A DNA stretch of 64,000 nucleotides, taken from Salinimicrobium sp035607535 (GTDB lineage: Bacteria > Bacteroidota > Bacteroidia > Flavobacteriales > Flavobacteriaceae). The notes beneath the pieces are model-generated. The model ran no database searches, was not told where the DNA came from, and saw nothing but the letters and a program-made list of their open reading frames with translations. Shown here in pieces: positions 25,089 to 34,674 of this stretch (position 1 is the stretch's first letter; each line of letters starts with the position of its first letter). The position numbers were made by a program, and so were the translations under genes. Location: the NCBI RefSeq assembly GCF_035607535.1, contig NZ_JAYDZX010000009.1, positions 17,764 to 81,763 of the forward strand, given 5' to 3'.

Positions 25089-25961
25089 TTACTCTGTCCA
25101 GATCTCTCCTTCGGCTTCTTTTGGATTCGCAGGGGTTGTGCCCTGTAGACTTAAGATATAACTGGATACTTTCTGGATCTCTGCAGGCTTCAAGGTGCTT
25201 TTCCATGCGATCATACCTTTACCTGCACGTCCTCCTTCACTTACGGTATGGAAGACGTTTTTAATTCCACCCCCAAGGATCCAGTGTTCATCTGTGAGGT
25301 TGGGGCCAATACCACCACCACCATCGGCAGCGTGGCAGGCCATACAGTTGACCTGATAAATAGCCGCACCTTCCTCCAGGTCGCCTGCATCTGTTAGAAG
25401 TTCGACATTGTCTGCATCCACAAGATCTGGGGCTGTTTTCTTGTACTCTTCTAATGCAATTTGGGCAGCGAGCATTTCCTGCTCAAATTCGTCCACCTGG
25501 CTTTCACCACCCAGAATATGGTAGTAAGCCAGATATCCTGCTGCAAATACAATCGAAAGATAAAAGGAGTATAGCCACCACGGTGGAAGCTTGTTGTCCA
25601 GTTCTTTGATGCCGTCGTAATTGTGATCGAGCTCCAGTTCCCCTTCTTCAGAAATAGGACGGGTTCCCGCAAGTTTTCTGTAGATCCTTTTAAGATCATA
25701 TTTTTCCATCCTCTTCTGTTGAGCTGCCATATAACGCTCTTTAGCTTCGGGCGAAAGTGACTGGAACATGATTTTCTCTACCGCACCTAATATGACTTCA
25801 GCAGCTATGAGGAATAACAGGATCACTAATAAGACCCCGCCAAGCAAAGGGTATTCAATAAAGGCATAATTGTCGCCTGAGTCTACAAAATATTCTAGGG
25901 CTCCCGCAATGATGAGGAAAAGAACTGTAATCCTTATCCAGGCTGGAATTGCATGTCTCAT
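25089..25961 (-). CDS. ccoP: cbb3 cytochrome c oxidase subunit CcoP, single haem
   Basis: The 290-residue protein has two N-terminal membrane helices, the CcoP N-terminal domain (ELDHNYDGIKELDNKLPPWW, where the oxidase subunit packs), a further helix, and one cytochrome c domain with CMACH at residues 206-210 and Met ligand in GKGMIAW. Proteobacterial CcoP usually has two haems; the one-haem form is common in Bacteroidota. It passes electrons to CcoO/CcoN. It overlaps ccoQ by 4 bp (ATGA). Confidence 0.93.
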   Translation of the reverse strand: MRHAIPAWIRITVLFLIIAGALEYFVDSGDNYAFIEYPLLGGVLLVILLFLIAAEVILGAVEKIMFQSLSPEAKERYMAAQQKRMEKYDLKRIYRKLAGTRPISEEGELELDHNYDGIKELDNKLPPWWLYSFYLSIVFAAGYLAYYHILGGESQVDEFEQEMLAAQIALEEYKKTAPDLVDADNVELLTDAGDLEEGAAIYQVNCMACHAADGGGGIGPNLTDEHWILGGGIKNVFHTVSEGGRAGKGMIAWKSTLKPAEIQKVSSYILSLQGTTPANPKEAEGEIWTE

Positions 25962-26143
25962 AGTTTCTGGTCGTTATCTGTTTCTAATGGAATTTGTTCT
26001 ACATTGTGGATGTAATCTTTTTTGGCGGTGAAGACCCACCAAAAAAGTGCTACAAAAAAGAGGAAGAAAATGAGCAGGGAAATGATTGGATAGATCTCTA
26101 TCCCTGCTATGCTTTCCATATGTCCTTTTACGAATTTTAGCAT
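25958..26143 (-). CDS. ccoQ: cbb3 oxidase subunit CcoQ-like, 61 residues
   Basis: A short protein with one central membrane helix (PIISLLIFFLFFVALFWWVF) and a charged C-terminus, the standard form of CcoQ. It stabilises the oxidase core in other bacteria. It starts 5 bp after the ccoNO stop and overlaps ccoP by 4 bp. Confidence 0.88.
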   Translation of the reverse strand: MLKFVKGHMESIAGIEIYPIISLLIFFLFFVALFWWVFTAKKDYIHNVEQIPLETDNDQKL

Positions 26144-26148
26144 GATAG

Positions 26149-28338
26149 TTAGTTTGAAGTTGTTGAATTCACCACTTTAATATCTGTTCCGAGTCTCTGT
26201 ATATAAGCAATGAGGGCGACGATCTCACGATCTTTCATTTCCACGAATTCCAGCCCGTGCTCTTCTGCATATTTCTTATCGGCTTCATAAGTGGCTACAA
26301 AGTCGGGGTCACTGTAAAGGTTTTGCTGTATCCGGGTTGCCTGCTCCTCCATATGTGCCTGCGCATTTGCGATCTCAGCTTCGGTATAAGGAACTCCCAA
26401 CTTTACCATGGCCTTCATTTTATCTTCTGTAGAAGAACGGTCATGTTCATCTGTAATGAGCCATTTGTAACCTGGCATTATAGATCCTGCCGATGTGCTT
26501 TGTGGATCATACATGTGGTTGAAGTGCCAGTTATCTGAATATTTCTGGCCCACTCTCATCAGGTCAGGCCCTGTACGTTTACTTCCCCACAGGAACGGGT
26601 GATCATAGACATACTCACCTGCTTTTGAGTATTCCCCGTACCGCTCTACCTCACTTCTGAAGGGTCTAATCATTTGGGAGTGACAGGATACACAGCCTTC
26701 CCTGATGTAGATATCCCTTCCTTCCAGTTCCAGCGGAGAATAAGGTTTCACGCTGGTGATGGTTGGAATATTGGATTTTACAAGAATGGTAGGTACGATC
26801 TGGATAATCCCACCAATAAGAATAGCGATCGTAGCCAGAATTGTTAGCTGTACCGGTTTACGTTCTAGCCATGTATGGAAGCCTTCTCCTGCCAGCCTCC
26901 TGTTGCTTATCTTTTGTAATGGTGCAGCTTCAGCCAGTTCGTCTGTAACTTCAGTTCCGGTCCTGATTGTTTTGTAGACGTTGTATAACAGGATGAACAT
27001 TCCGAAGATATACATACTACCTCCAATAGCTCTAAACCAGTACATTGGCATGATCTCGGTCACGGTCTCAAGGAAGTTTCCGTAGACAAGGGTTCCGTCA
27101 GGATTAAACTGTTTCCACATGGAAGCCTGTACAAAGCCTGCAACATACATTGGCAGGGCGTAAAGGATAATACCTAAGGTACCTGTCCAGAAGTGAGCAT
27201 TGGCAAGTTTTATCGAATATAGTTTTGTTTTGAACATTCTTGGAACCAGCCAGTAGACCATTCCAAAGGTTAGGAACCCGTTCCACGCAAGCGCACCTAC
27301 GTGAACGTGGGCAATAACCCAGTCGCTAAAGTGGGCAATAGCGTTCACGTTCTTTAGGGAAAGCATTGGACCTTCAAAGGTAGCCATCCCGTAACCCGTA
27401 ATGGCAACGACCATGAATTTAAGAACAGGGTCTGTCTTTACCTTATCCCAGGCACCACGTAGGGTAAGAAGTCCGTTGATCATACCACCCCAGGAGGGCA
27501 TCAACAGCATCACAGAAAACGCGACGCCCAGGTTCTGAGCCCAGTCTGGCAAAGATGAATACAATAAGTGGTGTGGTCCGGCCCAGATGTAGATGAATAT
27601 TAAGGACCAGAAGTGTATAATAGAAAGTTTGTAGGAGTACACCGGCCTGTTGGCAGCTTTTGGTACAAAGTAGTACATAAGCCCTAAAAATGGAGTTGTG
27701 AGGAAAAATGCTACAGCATTATGTCCATACCACCACTGTACCAGCGCATCCTGCACCCCTGCATAAACCGAATAACTTTTGAACAATCCCACCGGGATTG
27801 CAAGGCTGTTAAAGATGTGAAGTACAGCAACAGTGACAAAAGTGGCAATGTAGAACCAGATAGCTACATAAAGGTGCCGCTGTCTTCTCTTGAAGATTGT
27901 GGCGATGAGGTTCCATCCAAATACCACCCAAACAACAGCAATAGCAATGTCAAAGGGCCATTCCAGCTCGGCGTATTCCTTGGAACTGGTAAAGCCTAAA
28001 GGCAATGTAATGGCAGCTCCAATAATGATCAACTGCCATCCCCAAAAGTTGATTTTACTCAGTATGTCACTGTACATCCTTGCTTTTAGCAATCGCTGCG
28101 TGGAGTAATAGACCCCTGCAAAAATGGCGTTCCCTACAAAGGCAAAGATCACTGCGTTGGTGTGTAATGGTCGTAAACGCCCAAAGCTCAACCAGGAGAT
28201 GCCGTCGGTAAGGTTAGGAAACAGAAATAAGAAAGCTAAAAGAAGCCCGACTAACATCCCAATCACTCCCCAAAAAAGGGTTGCGTAGAGGAATTTTTTT
28301 ACGATTTTGTTGTCGTAGTAGAACTGTTGCAATTCCAT
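26149..28338 (-). CDS. ccoNO: cbb3 cytochrome c oxidase fused subunits CcoN-CcoO
   Basis: The 729-residue protein fuses the catalytic CcoN (about residues 1-490, twelve membrane helices) to the mono-haem CcoO (about 500-729). In CcoN the haem and CuB histidines are seen in RPLHTN, WWYGHNAVAFF, GPHHLLYS and HVHVGALAWNG. In CcoO the haem c site is CVSCH at residues 549-553 with SQMIRP after it. It reduces O2 to water with very high affinity and pumps protons. The N-O fusion is usual in Bacteroidota. It lies 16 bp after ccoS. Confidence 0.96.
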   Translation of the reverse strand: MELQQFYYDNKIVKKFLYATLFWGVIGMLVGLLLAFLFLFPNLTDGISWLSFGRLRPLHTNAVIFAFVGNAIFAGVYYSTQRLLKARMYSDILSKINFWGWQLIIIGAAITLPLGFTSSKEYAELEWPFDIAIAVVWVVFGWNLIATIFKRRQRHLYVAIWFYIATFVTVAVLHIFNSLAIPVGLFKSYSVYAGVQDALVQWWYGHNAVAFFLTTPFLGLMYYFVPKAANRPVYSYKLSIIHFWSLIFIYIWAGPHHLLYSSLPDWAQNLGVAFSVMLLMPSWGGMINGLLTLRGAWDKVKTDPVLKFMVVAITGYGMATFEGPMLSLKNVNAIAHFSDWVIAHVHVGALAWNGFLTFGMVYWLVPRMFKTKLYSIKLANAHFWTGTLGIILYALPMYVAGFVQASMWKQFNPDGTLVYGNFLETVTEIMPMYWFRAIGGSMYIFGMFILLYNVYKTIRTGTEVTDELAEAAPLQKISNRRLAGEGFHTWLERKPVQLTILATIAILIGGIIQIVPTILVKSNIPTITSVKPYSPLELEGRDIYIREGCVSCHSQMIRPFRSEVERYGEYSKAGEYVYDHPFLWGSKRTGPDLMRVGQKYSDNWHFNHMYDPQSTSAGSIMPGYKWLITDEHDRSSTEDKMKAMVKLGVPYTEAEIANAQAHMEEQATRIQQNLYSDPDFVATYEADKKYAEEHGLEFVEMKDREIVALIAYIQRLGTDIKVVNSTTSN

Positions 28339-28354
28339 TTTTTAATTGTCTAGA

Positions 28355-28531
28355 TTAATTTTTACTTGGTTTTGTTGATTTCTCTTTAACAAGCTCATCT
28401 TCAAAAAGTATACGCACAGAAGGGGTGTAGTCATCGTCGAACTGACCATTGCGCACAGCAAGAATAAAAACAACGAAAAACACTACCGCTACAATAATGC
28501 TTATTGTAAGGAGTAAATAGATGACGCTCAT
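28355..28531 (-). CDS. ccoS: cbb3 oxidase assembly protein CcoS, 58 residues
   Basis: I read this short frame by hand: MSVIYLLLTISIIVAVVFF begins it, one membrane helix fills residues 3-25, then RNGQFDDDYTPSVRILFED, a clear CcoS signature in which the FDD turn is conserved. CcoS is needed for haem and copper cofactor insertion into the oxidase. As the first gene of the operon, 17 bp or so after the predicted transcription start, it places the whole cco cluster under the Crp/Fnr-type site at 28581-28596. Confidence 0.92.
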   Translation of the reverse strand: MSVIYLLLTISIIVAVVFFVVFILAVRNGQFDDDYTPSVRILFEDELVKEKSTKPSKN

Positions 28532-28551
28532 ACCTATTTATATATAAGGGG

Positions 28552-28596
28552 CAAAGCTACAGGCATTGTCATTTGGTAAATATGATTTCGGTCAGG
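28552..28596 (-). promoter_or_regulatory. Crp/Fnr-type site and -7 box of the cco operon
   Basis: The core is TGATTTCGGTCA (28583-28594). On the minus strand TAGCTTTG (28552-28559) is a perfect -7 box. The centre-to-box-end distance is 36.5 bp. It is back to back with the nirK site 52 bp away. Confidence 0.78.
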
Positions 28597-28631
28597 TTTG
28601 TCCAAATTGCTCGCGTAAAAAATTCAGGCAT

Positions 28632-28677
28632 ATATGATTAGGCTCATATTTGATAGCGACCCTAATTAGGACATTTG
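28632..28677 (+). promoter_or_regulatory. Crp/Fnr-type site and -7 box of nirK
   Basis: ATATGATTAGGCTCATAT (28632-28649) is a perfect palindrome. GACATTTG at 28670-28677 is a -7 box with one mismatch. The centre-to-box-end distance is 36.5 bp. The ATG is 32 bp further. Confidence 0.8.
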
Positions 28678-28708
28678 TATCTGAAATAATATTTTAATTC
28701 ATCTGATC

Positions 28709-30160
28709 ATGAAAAATTTGAAACACTTTAAAAAGAGAATTGTATATGTCTTCTTCCTTGCGGCAGTCGTAGCGGGTTTGCTTAGCTCCTGTGAAAAGGC
28801 AGTGGCTGCCAAAGAGGACCCACAATTAATGAAAGTATATGGAGAGAGTGAAGCCGAATTAACTGCTCCTCCAATGGTGCCAAGGCCGGTGGGAAAAAGA
28901 GCTGCTACCAAATTGATAGTGAACATGGAAGTAGTTGAAAAGGAAATGGAAATGAGCGACGGCGTCACCTACGTCTATTGGACCTTTGACGGAAGCGTTC
29001 CCGGAAGTTTTATCCGCACCAGGGTGGGAGACGAGATCGAGTTTCACCTTAAAAATCACCCCGACAGTAAACTTCCTCACAATATCGACCTGCACGCTGT
29101 AACAGGACCTGGAGGTGGAGCCGAATCTTCTTTTGTAGCTCCGGGACATGAATCTGTTTTCACCTTTAAAACTATGAATCCGGGATTATATGTCTACCAC
29201 TGTGCTACCGCTCCTGTAGGTATGCACATCGCAAATGGAATGTACGGACTAATTCTTGTTGAGCCCGAAGGTGGTCTTCCTCCCGTTGATAAAGAATATT
29301 ATGTAATGCAGGGAGATTTCTACACAGAAGGTGAGAATGGGGAGAGAGGTCTACAGGCCTTCAGCATGCAGAAAGCTGTTGATGAGGATGCAGATTACGT
29401 TGTATTCAATGGAAAAGTTGGTGGACTTACAGGCGATAATGCTTTAACTGCCAAAGTTGGTGAAACAGTTCGGCTGTTCGTGGGTAACGGTGGACCAAAC
29501 CTGGTGTCTTCCTTCCACGTGATCGGGGAGATCTTTGACAAGGTTTACCTTGAAGGTGGTAATATGATAAACGAAAATGTTCAAACCACCCTTATTCCTG
29601 CCGGGGGAGCTGCTATTGTTGAATTTAAGGTTGAAGTTCCCGGAAATCTTGTATTGGTTGACCACTCTATCTTTAGAGCGTTCAACAAGGGTGCTTTGGG
29701 AATCCTAAAAGTTGAAGGTGAGGAGAATGAAGAGGTATTCGGCGGCAAGATCGAAGAAAAAGTATACAACCCGGGAGTAACTGCTACCGAGGTTACCGAA
29801 GAAGCCTCTGAAGCTGCACCGGTTGCCAGTACTTCATTAGCTGAAAAGATGGAAAGAGGAAAACAGGTCTACACTCAAAACTGTCTTGCCTGCCACCAGG
29901 CTACGGGAGCGGGAATACCTAATGCCTTTCCTCCACTTGCAGAGTCAGATTACCTGAATGCCGATGTACATCGTGCTATTGAGGTTGTGAAATTCGGTTT
30001 GACAGGAGAGATCGAGGTAAATGGTAATGTTTACAACAGCGCCATGCCTAAGCAGAACATTTCCGACGAGGACATCGCCAATGTATTGACCTATGTGTAT
30101 AATAACTGGGGCAACGACAAGCAGGAGGTCACACCCGAAATGGTGAAAAAAGTAAAATAA
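28709..30160 (+). CDS. nirK: copper-containing nitrite reductase with C-terminal cytochrome c, lipoprotein
   Basis: The 483-residue protein has a lipoprotein signal (LLSSC, Cys28), two cupredoxin domains and a fused class I cytochrome c. The type 1 copper ligands are His124, Cys165, His173 and Met178; the type 2 copper ligands are His129, His164 and the later VDHSIF histidine. The catalytic Asp127 (HNIDLH) and the histidine of SFHVIGEIFDKVY are present, so it should reduce nitrite to NO. The haem motif is CLACH at 392-396. The fused cytochrome would be the electron donor, as in three-domain NirK of Ralstonia. nirV and an SCO gene follow in the same operon. Confidence 0.96.
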   Translation: MKNLKHFKKRIVYVFFLAAVVAGLLSSCEKAVAAKEDPQLMKVYGESEAELTAPPMVPRPVGKRAATKLIVNMEVVEKEMEMSDGVTYVYWTFDGSVPGSFIRTRVGDEIEFHLKNHPDSKLPHNIDLHAVTGPGGGAESSFVAPGHESVFTFKTMNPGLYVYHCATAPVGMHIANGMYGLILVEPEGGLPPVDKEYYVMQGDFYTEGENGERGLQAFSMQKAVDEDADYVVFNGKVGGLTGDNALTAKVGETVRLFVGNGGPNLVSSFHVIGEIFDKVYLEGGNMINENVQTTLIPAGGAAIVEFKVEVPGNLVLVDHSIFRAFNKGALGILKVEGEENEEVFGGKIEEKVYNPGVTATEVTEEASEAAPVASTSLAEKMERGKQVYTQNCLACHQATGAGIPNAFPPLAESDYLNADVHRAIEVVKFGLTGEIEVNGNVYNSAMPKQNISDEDIANVLTYVYNNWGNDKQEVTPEMVKKVK

Positions 30161-30167
30161 TATAAAG

Positions 30168-30947
30168 ATGAAGACTTTAATCAGATTGGCAATTTGTATC
30201 GCTGCAATGATCCATAGCCAGGCCTATTGCCAGTCTGGTTCTATGGTCGAGATCCCTGGAGGGGAGTTCCTGCCGCTTTATGGAACAGAGACAAAAGTCC
30301 CTGTGGGAAATTTTAAGATGGATGTCTATCCCGTAACCAATGCCGAATTCCTGAAATTCGTAGAGGATAATCCGCGGTGGAGAAAATCCCAGGTAAAGCA
30401 GTTGTTCGCCGATGATAATTACCTTCGAAGCTGGAAAAGTGACCTTAGCCTGGGCGAGGGAATGCTGCCAAACTCTCCGGTGACCAATGTGTCCTGGTTT
30501 GCGGCGAAGAATTACTGTGAATGCCAGGGCAAAAGATTACCTACCGTAGATGAATGGGAGTATGTGGCCATGGCCAATGAAACCAGCCCTGATGCCCGAA
30601 CCGAGAAGTCATACAACCAGTATATCCTGAGCTGGTACGAAACTCCGGCTACCTTTAATAATCCAGTAGGGGAGACCTTTAAGAATTATTGGGGAGTCTA
30701 TGATCTTCACGGCCTGGTTTGGGAGTGGACCGCCGATTTCAACTCGGTAATGATAGGAGGGGAATCCAGGCAGGACAGCACCGGCGATAATAATCTTTTT
30801 TGCGGGGCGGCCGCAGTTGGAGCTACAGACCTTATGAATTATGCGGCCTTTATGCGTTATGCCTTCCGCGGAAGTGTAAAAGCAAAATACTCGGTGAAGA
30901 ATTTGGGGTTTAGATGTGTTCAGGATATTGAAAAAACAGAGTTATGA
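30168..30947 (+). CDS. nirV: NirV-like formylglycine-generating-enzyme family protein
   Basis: The 259-residue protein has a signal peptide (AYCQ) and the FGE-sulfatase fold motifs: GGEFLPLYGTE, YPVTNAEF, PVTNVSWFAAKNYCECQGKRLPTVDEWEY, and the terminal FRGS...LGFRC. Bacterial nirK operons often have this gene next, called nirV, where its role in nitrite reduction is not settled. It lies 7 bp after nirK and overlaps the SCO gene by 4 bp. It is periplasmic and probably not a sulfatase-activating enzyme; copper-enzyme maturation is a reasonable inference. Confidence 0.85.
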   Translation: MKTLIRLAICIAAMIHSQAYCQSGSMVEIPGGEFLPLYGTETKVPVGNFKMDVYPVTNAEFLKFVEDNPRWRKSQVKQLFADDNYLRSWKSDLSLGEGMLPNSPVTNVSWFAAKNYCECQGKRLPTVDEWEYVAMANETSPDARTEKSYNQYILSWYETPATFNNPVGETFKNYWGVYDLHGLVWEWTADFNSVMIGGESRQDSTGDNNLFCGAAAVGATDLMNYAAFMRYAFRGSVKAKYSVKNLGFRCVQDIEKTEL

Positions 30948-31570
30948 TTATGAAAAAGGTAATTTTTATAATGCTCTCGGTTGTTCTTATTGCAGCATGT
31001 GATAATGCCGGAAAGAAGGATGCGCAAGTAGAGAAAGAGATGGCAGTGAATACAGAGGAGCTAACAGGAGAGATCCCCGAGCTTTCCATCTATAACCTGC
31101 CCTCAACCTGGACTACACAGGATAATGAGCACATTCAGCTTGAGGAGTTGCGCGGCAATGTACTGGTCATGGTGATGATCTACACCTCCTGTAAAGCTGC
31201 CTGTCCCCGACTTATTGCAGATATGCGGAACATCGAAAAACAAGTGCCTGAACAATACCTCGGAAAGACCAAATTCATCATGGTGAGCATAGATCCTGAA
31301 ACCGATACTCCACAGCGACTCAATGCTTTTGCCAAAGAGAATGAGATGGAGGATGATCACTGGATGTTCCTTCGCGGTACGCCTGAAGATACCCGGGAAT
31401 TTGCCACCGTACTTGCCGTAAGCTATAAGAAGATCTCCCCCATTGATTTCTCCCATTCCAATATCATAAGCGTATTTGATGAGGAAGGAGTGCTGGTTCA
31501 CCAGCAGGAAGGTCTTGGAGTAGATAATACTGAAACCGTGGAGGCGATAAACATTGAAGTTTCAAATTAA
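30944..31570 (+). CDS. SCO1/SenC family copper-binding lipoprotein
   Basis: The 208-residue protein has a lipoprotein signal (IAACDN) and a thioredoxin-like SCO domain with the copper motif CKAAC and a late histidine (DFSHSNIIS). SCO proteins deliver copper or reduce thiols at CuA/copper enzymes; following nirK and nirV here, the target is probably NirK. An ATGA overlap with nirV favours this start; ATG 6 bp later is an alternative. Confidence 0.9.
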   Translation: MIMKKVIFIMLSVVLIAACDNAGKKDAQVEKEMAVNTEELTGEIPELSIYNLPSTWTTQDNEHIQLEELRGNVLVMVMIYTSCKAACPRLIADMRNIEKQVPEQYLGKTKFIMVSIDPETDTPQRLNAFAKENEMEDDHWMFLRGTPEDTREFATVLAVSYKKISPIDFSHSNIISVFDEEGVLVHQQEGLGVDNTETVEAINIEVSN

Positions 31571-31598
31571 ATAGAGATTATAAAAGATCAGACCGGAA

Positions 31599-31636
31599 GG
31601 GCTTCCAAAAAGGACAATTTTGGAAGCCCTTTTTTT
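31599..31636 (+). terminator. terminator of the nirK operon
   Basis: A perfect 12-bp stem (31599-31610 with 31618-31629) with a 7-nt loop runs into seven T. It lies 28 bp after the SCO stop codon. Confidence 0.93.
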
Positions 31637-32198
31637 GCTTTTAAACGCATTTTTAAAGTAGGGAACAAAAAACTGCAGCAGCAAACACCGCGGCAAAAAG
31701 AGCAGATGGGAGTCACTACCATTCGGGCAAAGAACTACTCTTTCAGCTGAATTCCGTGGTCCTGGTTTTTTATTTCATGATTTTATGAAGGTTAAACTTC
31801 AGCATAAATAAATGAGCAATGGTTTAGGAGAAGTCTTTGAGCAGGATTCATTGTTCTTCCTGATACTTTTCCATCTTCCCGCCCCCCGGGTTAGTTCAAT
31901 TCTTTTTCCCTTCCCAAACCTGAAGTTTGCGGTGCGTCGTGTTTCAGGAAATCCTCACTGGTCTTCCTGAACTGGTTAAAAATGGTTGAAAAATGGTCTT
32001 TTTGAGAAGTAAAAACAACAAGAAGCAAGTAGGGGATTGCTTTCTCGTTGGCCCTCCCTGCCTTACGACAGGAAAACAAATAATTTAATCACTCTCCTAA
32101 AGTAGCCGTTTTTAGATCTCTCTTCAAAAGTTTTCACGGTAAAATTTCAAATCCGGCAGAAATTTAACATCCTGCTGCTGCTCCGGGGAATTTAAAAG
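31637..32198. other. 560-bp intergenic stretch, nothing recognised
   Basis: Between the nirK operon terminator and the ccoI terminator I see no gene with a start, a sensible composition and conserved features. One AAAAATGG...CTTTTTGAG palindrome of the recurring type is near 31988-32005. A 62-residue minus-strand frame here looks like chance. Confidence 0.55.
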
Positions 32199-32228
32199 AA
32201 GAAAAGGGCCGTCTCCTTAAGAGGCGGC
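32199..32228 (-). terminator. terminator of the copper ATPase gene
   Basis: The 8-bp stem 32208-32215 with 32221-32228 (one G-T pair) is followed on the minus strand by CCTTTTCTTC. It lies about 50 bp after the ccoI stop. Confidence 0.7.
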
Positions 32229-32275
32229 AAAATACCTTTTTAGAAGTCGATTAAACTGTACATTCCAATTTCTTC

Positions 32276-34648
32276 TTACCTGATACTTCTGCCAATAATG
32301 TTGGTGCAAACAGTGGTGAAGGCAATAATTGAAATAGAACTCAAAGGCATAAGGACGGCTGCGATCACCGGCGAAAGCTGACCTGTTACAGCGAAGTAAA
32401 GCCCCACGAGGTTATAAAGAAAGGACAGGACCATACTTATTTTGATTACTTGCATTCCTTTTTTAGAAGCTTTAATGAATTTCAAAAGGCTGCCAAACCT
32501 ACTTGCATCAAGAATTGCGTCACAAGCCGGGGAGAATACGTTTACATTTTCGGAAAGAGCAATTCCTACTTCACTTTTTGCCAGCGCCCCCGCATCGTTC
32601 AATCCGTCACCAATCATGATGGTCTTTCTTCCCTGTTGCTGCAGGGCACTGATATAAGAGAGCTTGTCTTCGGGTTTTTGATTGAAGAACATTTCTGTTT
32701 TGCCGGGCAACATTTTTTCAAGCCTTGTCTTTTCTCCTTCGTTGTCTCCCGATAAAATGGAAAGGTGATACTGCGGTGCAAGTTCAGAGAAAAGCTCTTC
32801 AACTCCTTCGCGATATTCATTATAGAATATGTAACGTCCTTTATATTGATTGTTAGCACTAACATGTACCGAAGTATTTAGAGAAGGAGCCGTGACTGTG
32901 TTGCCAACAAACTCAGCCGATCCCACCTTCATTGCCTGCTTTTGGTGTAGACTTTCTATTCCTTTACCTGTTATCTCCCGGAATTCTTCAGGCGGATTGA
33001 TATCATATTCAGCCAGCATGTCATAGAGGGTACGGCTCAAAGGGTGATTTGAAGCACGAAGGGTGTTTTTAAGCAGTGATTCTTCTTCCGCAGTAAGTTC
33101 AATGCCTTCGTAGCTGATGCTGCTTTTTTTATTGGAAGTTATAGTTCCGGTTTTGTCAAAGATGAGGCTATCTGCTTTGGCCAGTTGCTCGATGACTCCG
33201 GCATTTTTGAGATAGAACTTCTTATTTCCGAAGATTCGCAGGAGGTTACCTAAAGTAAAAGGAGTAGACATGGCCAGGGCGCAGGGGCAGGCGATGATGA
33301 GGACCGCAGTGAATACGTTGACAGCGGTAGCAACATCCAGAAAGGCCCAGAATGCTGCAGCCGAAAACGCGATCACTAACAGTACAATAGTGAAATATTT
33401 GCTGATGTAATTGATGAAGGAAGTAAAAGAATCTTCCTTCTTTACCTGGAACACATCGTTGCTCCAGAGTTTTGTGAGGTAGCTTTGAGAAACAGACTTT
33501 AAAGCTTCCATTTCTATCATCCCCGAGACCTGTCGCCCGCCCGCAAATAATTTATCCCCCGATTCTTTTTGAACAGCCTCGGCTTCTCCGGTAACGAAGC
33601 TATAGTCAATTCTCGCATTTCCATTAATAAGGATCCCGTCTACAGGAATAAGCTCCTCATTTCTTATCAAGATGCGGTCGCCCTTTTCTATATCGTGGAC
33701 GTGTATGCTTTCTTCTTTTCCGTCGGAGTTTATACGGGTGATTCCGATTGGAAAGTAGGACTTGTAATCTCTCTCAAAAGAGAGGAAATTGTAAGTTTTT
33801 TGCTGAAAAAATTTTCCGAGGGTGAGAAAAAAAACCAATCCTGTAAGGCTGTCAAAAAAGCCTGTTCCCCAGTCAAAACTGATCTCTATCGTGCTGCGAA
33901 CAAAAAGCACCAGGACTCCGAGTGCCAGGGGCACATCTATGTTGAGGATCCCCGCCCGCAAGCCTTTGTAAGCCGAAATGAAATAATCCTGCGCGACATA
34001 GAATACTACCGGCAGGGAGAAGGTGAACGTAAGCCACCGAAACAAACCTTTGTATTGCTCCAGCCAGTATTCATTCACTTCAAAATATTCGGGGAAAGAA
34101 AGGAACATCACGTTTCCAAAGGCAAAGCCTGCAACTCCTAACTTATAGATAATGCTGCGGTTGATCTGTTTTTTTCCCGATTCGGTATCGTCAAGACTTA
34201 TATAGGGCTCATAACCTATGCTGCTTATGAATAGCACCAGTTCCTTTAAAGTCAGCTTTTCAGAATTATAGGTGATCCGGAGCATTTTCTTTGGGAAATC
34301 CACCTGGGAAGACGTGATCTCCGGTTTGAGTTTGTTGAGGTTTTCCAGGATCCAGATGCAGGAACTGCAATGAATATGCGGGATGTACAGGGAGATCACC
34401 TGGATGTTGCCATCATCGAACTCCAGGAGCTTATCCACGATCTTCCCGTTGCTTAGGAAGTCGTATTTGCCTTCGTACTTCGCAGGTGCCGCACCGGGTG
34501 CAGCCTCCATGTCATAATAGGAAGCCAGCCCGTTCTCTGAAAATATTTCGTAAACGGTCTTGCAGCCGTTGCAACAAAAAGACCTGTCGTCAAAGGTGAT
34601 GCATGACTTTATGGTATCACCACAGTGATAGCAAGAAAGTTCCTCCAT
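32276..34648 (-). CDS. ccoI: copper-translocating P-type ATPase of the CcoI/FixI type
   Basis: The 790-residue protein has an N-terminal metal-binding module (CYHCGD, then CCNGC near residues 29-33), a heavy-metal domain with CSSC, eight membrane helices with the CPCALA ion site, and the phosphorylation loop DKTGTIT at Asp498 and the GDGLNDAGAL hinge. CcoI exports Cu(I) to the periplasm for cbb3 oxidase assembly; in this island it could also serve NirK. It is alone behind a Crp/Fnr-type site with a perfect AAATATGA/TCATATTT palindrome, which links it to the oxidase operon though it is 4 kb away. Confidence 0.95.
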   Translation of the reverse strand: MEELSCYHCGDTIKSCITFDDRSFCCNGCKTVYEIFSENGLASYYDMEAAPGAAPAKYEGKYDFLSNGKIVDKLLEFDDGNIQVISLYIPHIHCSSCIWILENLNKLKPEITSSQVDFPKKMLRITYNSEKLTLKELVLFISSIGYEPYISLDDTESGKKQINRSIIYKLGVAGFAFGNVMFLSFPEYFEVNEYWLEQYKGLFRWLTFTFSLPVVFYVAQDYFISAYKGLRAGILNIDVPLALGVLVLFVRSTIEISFDWGTGFFDSLTGLVFFLTLGKFFQQKTYNFLSFERDYKSYFPIGITRINSDGKEESIHVHDIEKGDRILIRNEELIPVDGILINGNARIDYSFVTGEAEAVQKESGDKLFAGGRQVSGMIEMEALKSVSQSYLTKLWSNDVFQVKKEDSFTSFINYISKYFTIVLLVIAFSAAAFWAFLDVATAVNVFTAVLIIACPCALAMSTPFTLGNLLRIFGNKKFYLKNAGVIEQLAKADSLIFDKTGTITSNKKSSISYEGIELTAEEESLLKNTLRASNHPLSRTLYDMLAEYDINPPEEFREITGKGIESLHQKQAMKVGSAEFVGNTVTAPSLNTSVHVSANNQYKGRYIFYNEYREGVEELFSELAPQYHLSILSGDNEGEKTRLEKMLPGKTEMFFNQKPEDKLSYISALQQQGRKTIMIGDGLNDAGALAKSEVGIALSENVNVFSPACDAILDASRFGSLLKFIKASKKGMQVIKISMVLSFLYNLVGLYFAVTGQLSPVIAAVLMPLSSISIIAFTTVCTNIIGRSIR

Positions 34649-34674
34649 AAAAATTGCTCGTTTCGTACCGGGTG

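Noticed and set aside
31891..32079. 62-residue frame in the nirK-ccoI gap
   Set aside because: Low-complexity, no ribosome site, no neighbours to support it.
33569..34141. 190-residue frame antisense to the copper ATPase gene
   Set aside because: It lies fully inside ccoI on the other strand; no family features.
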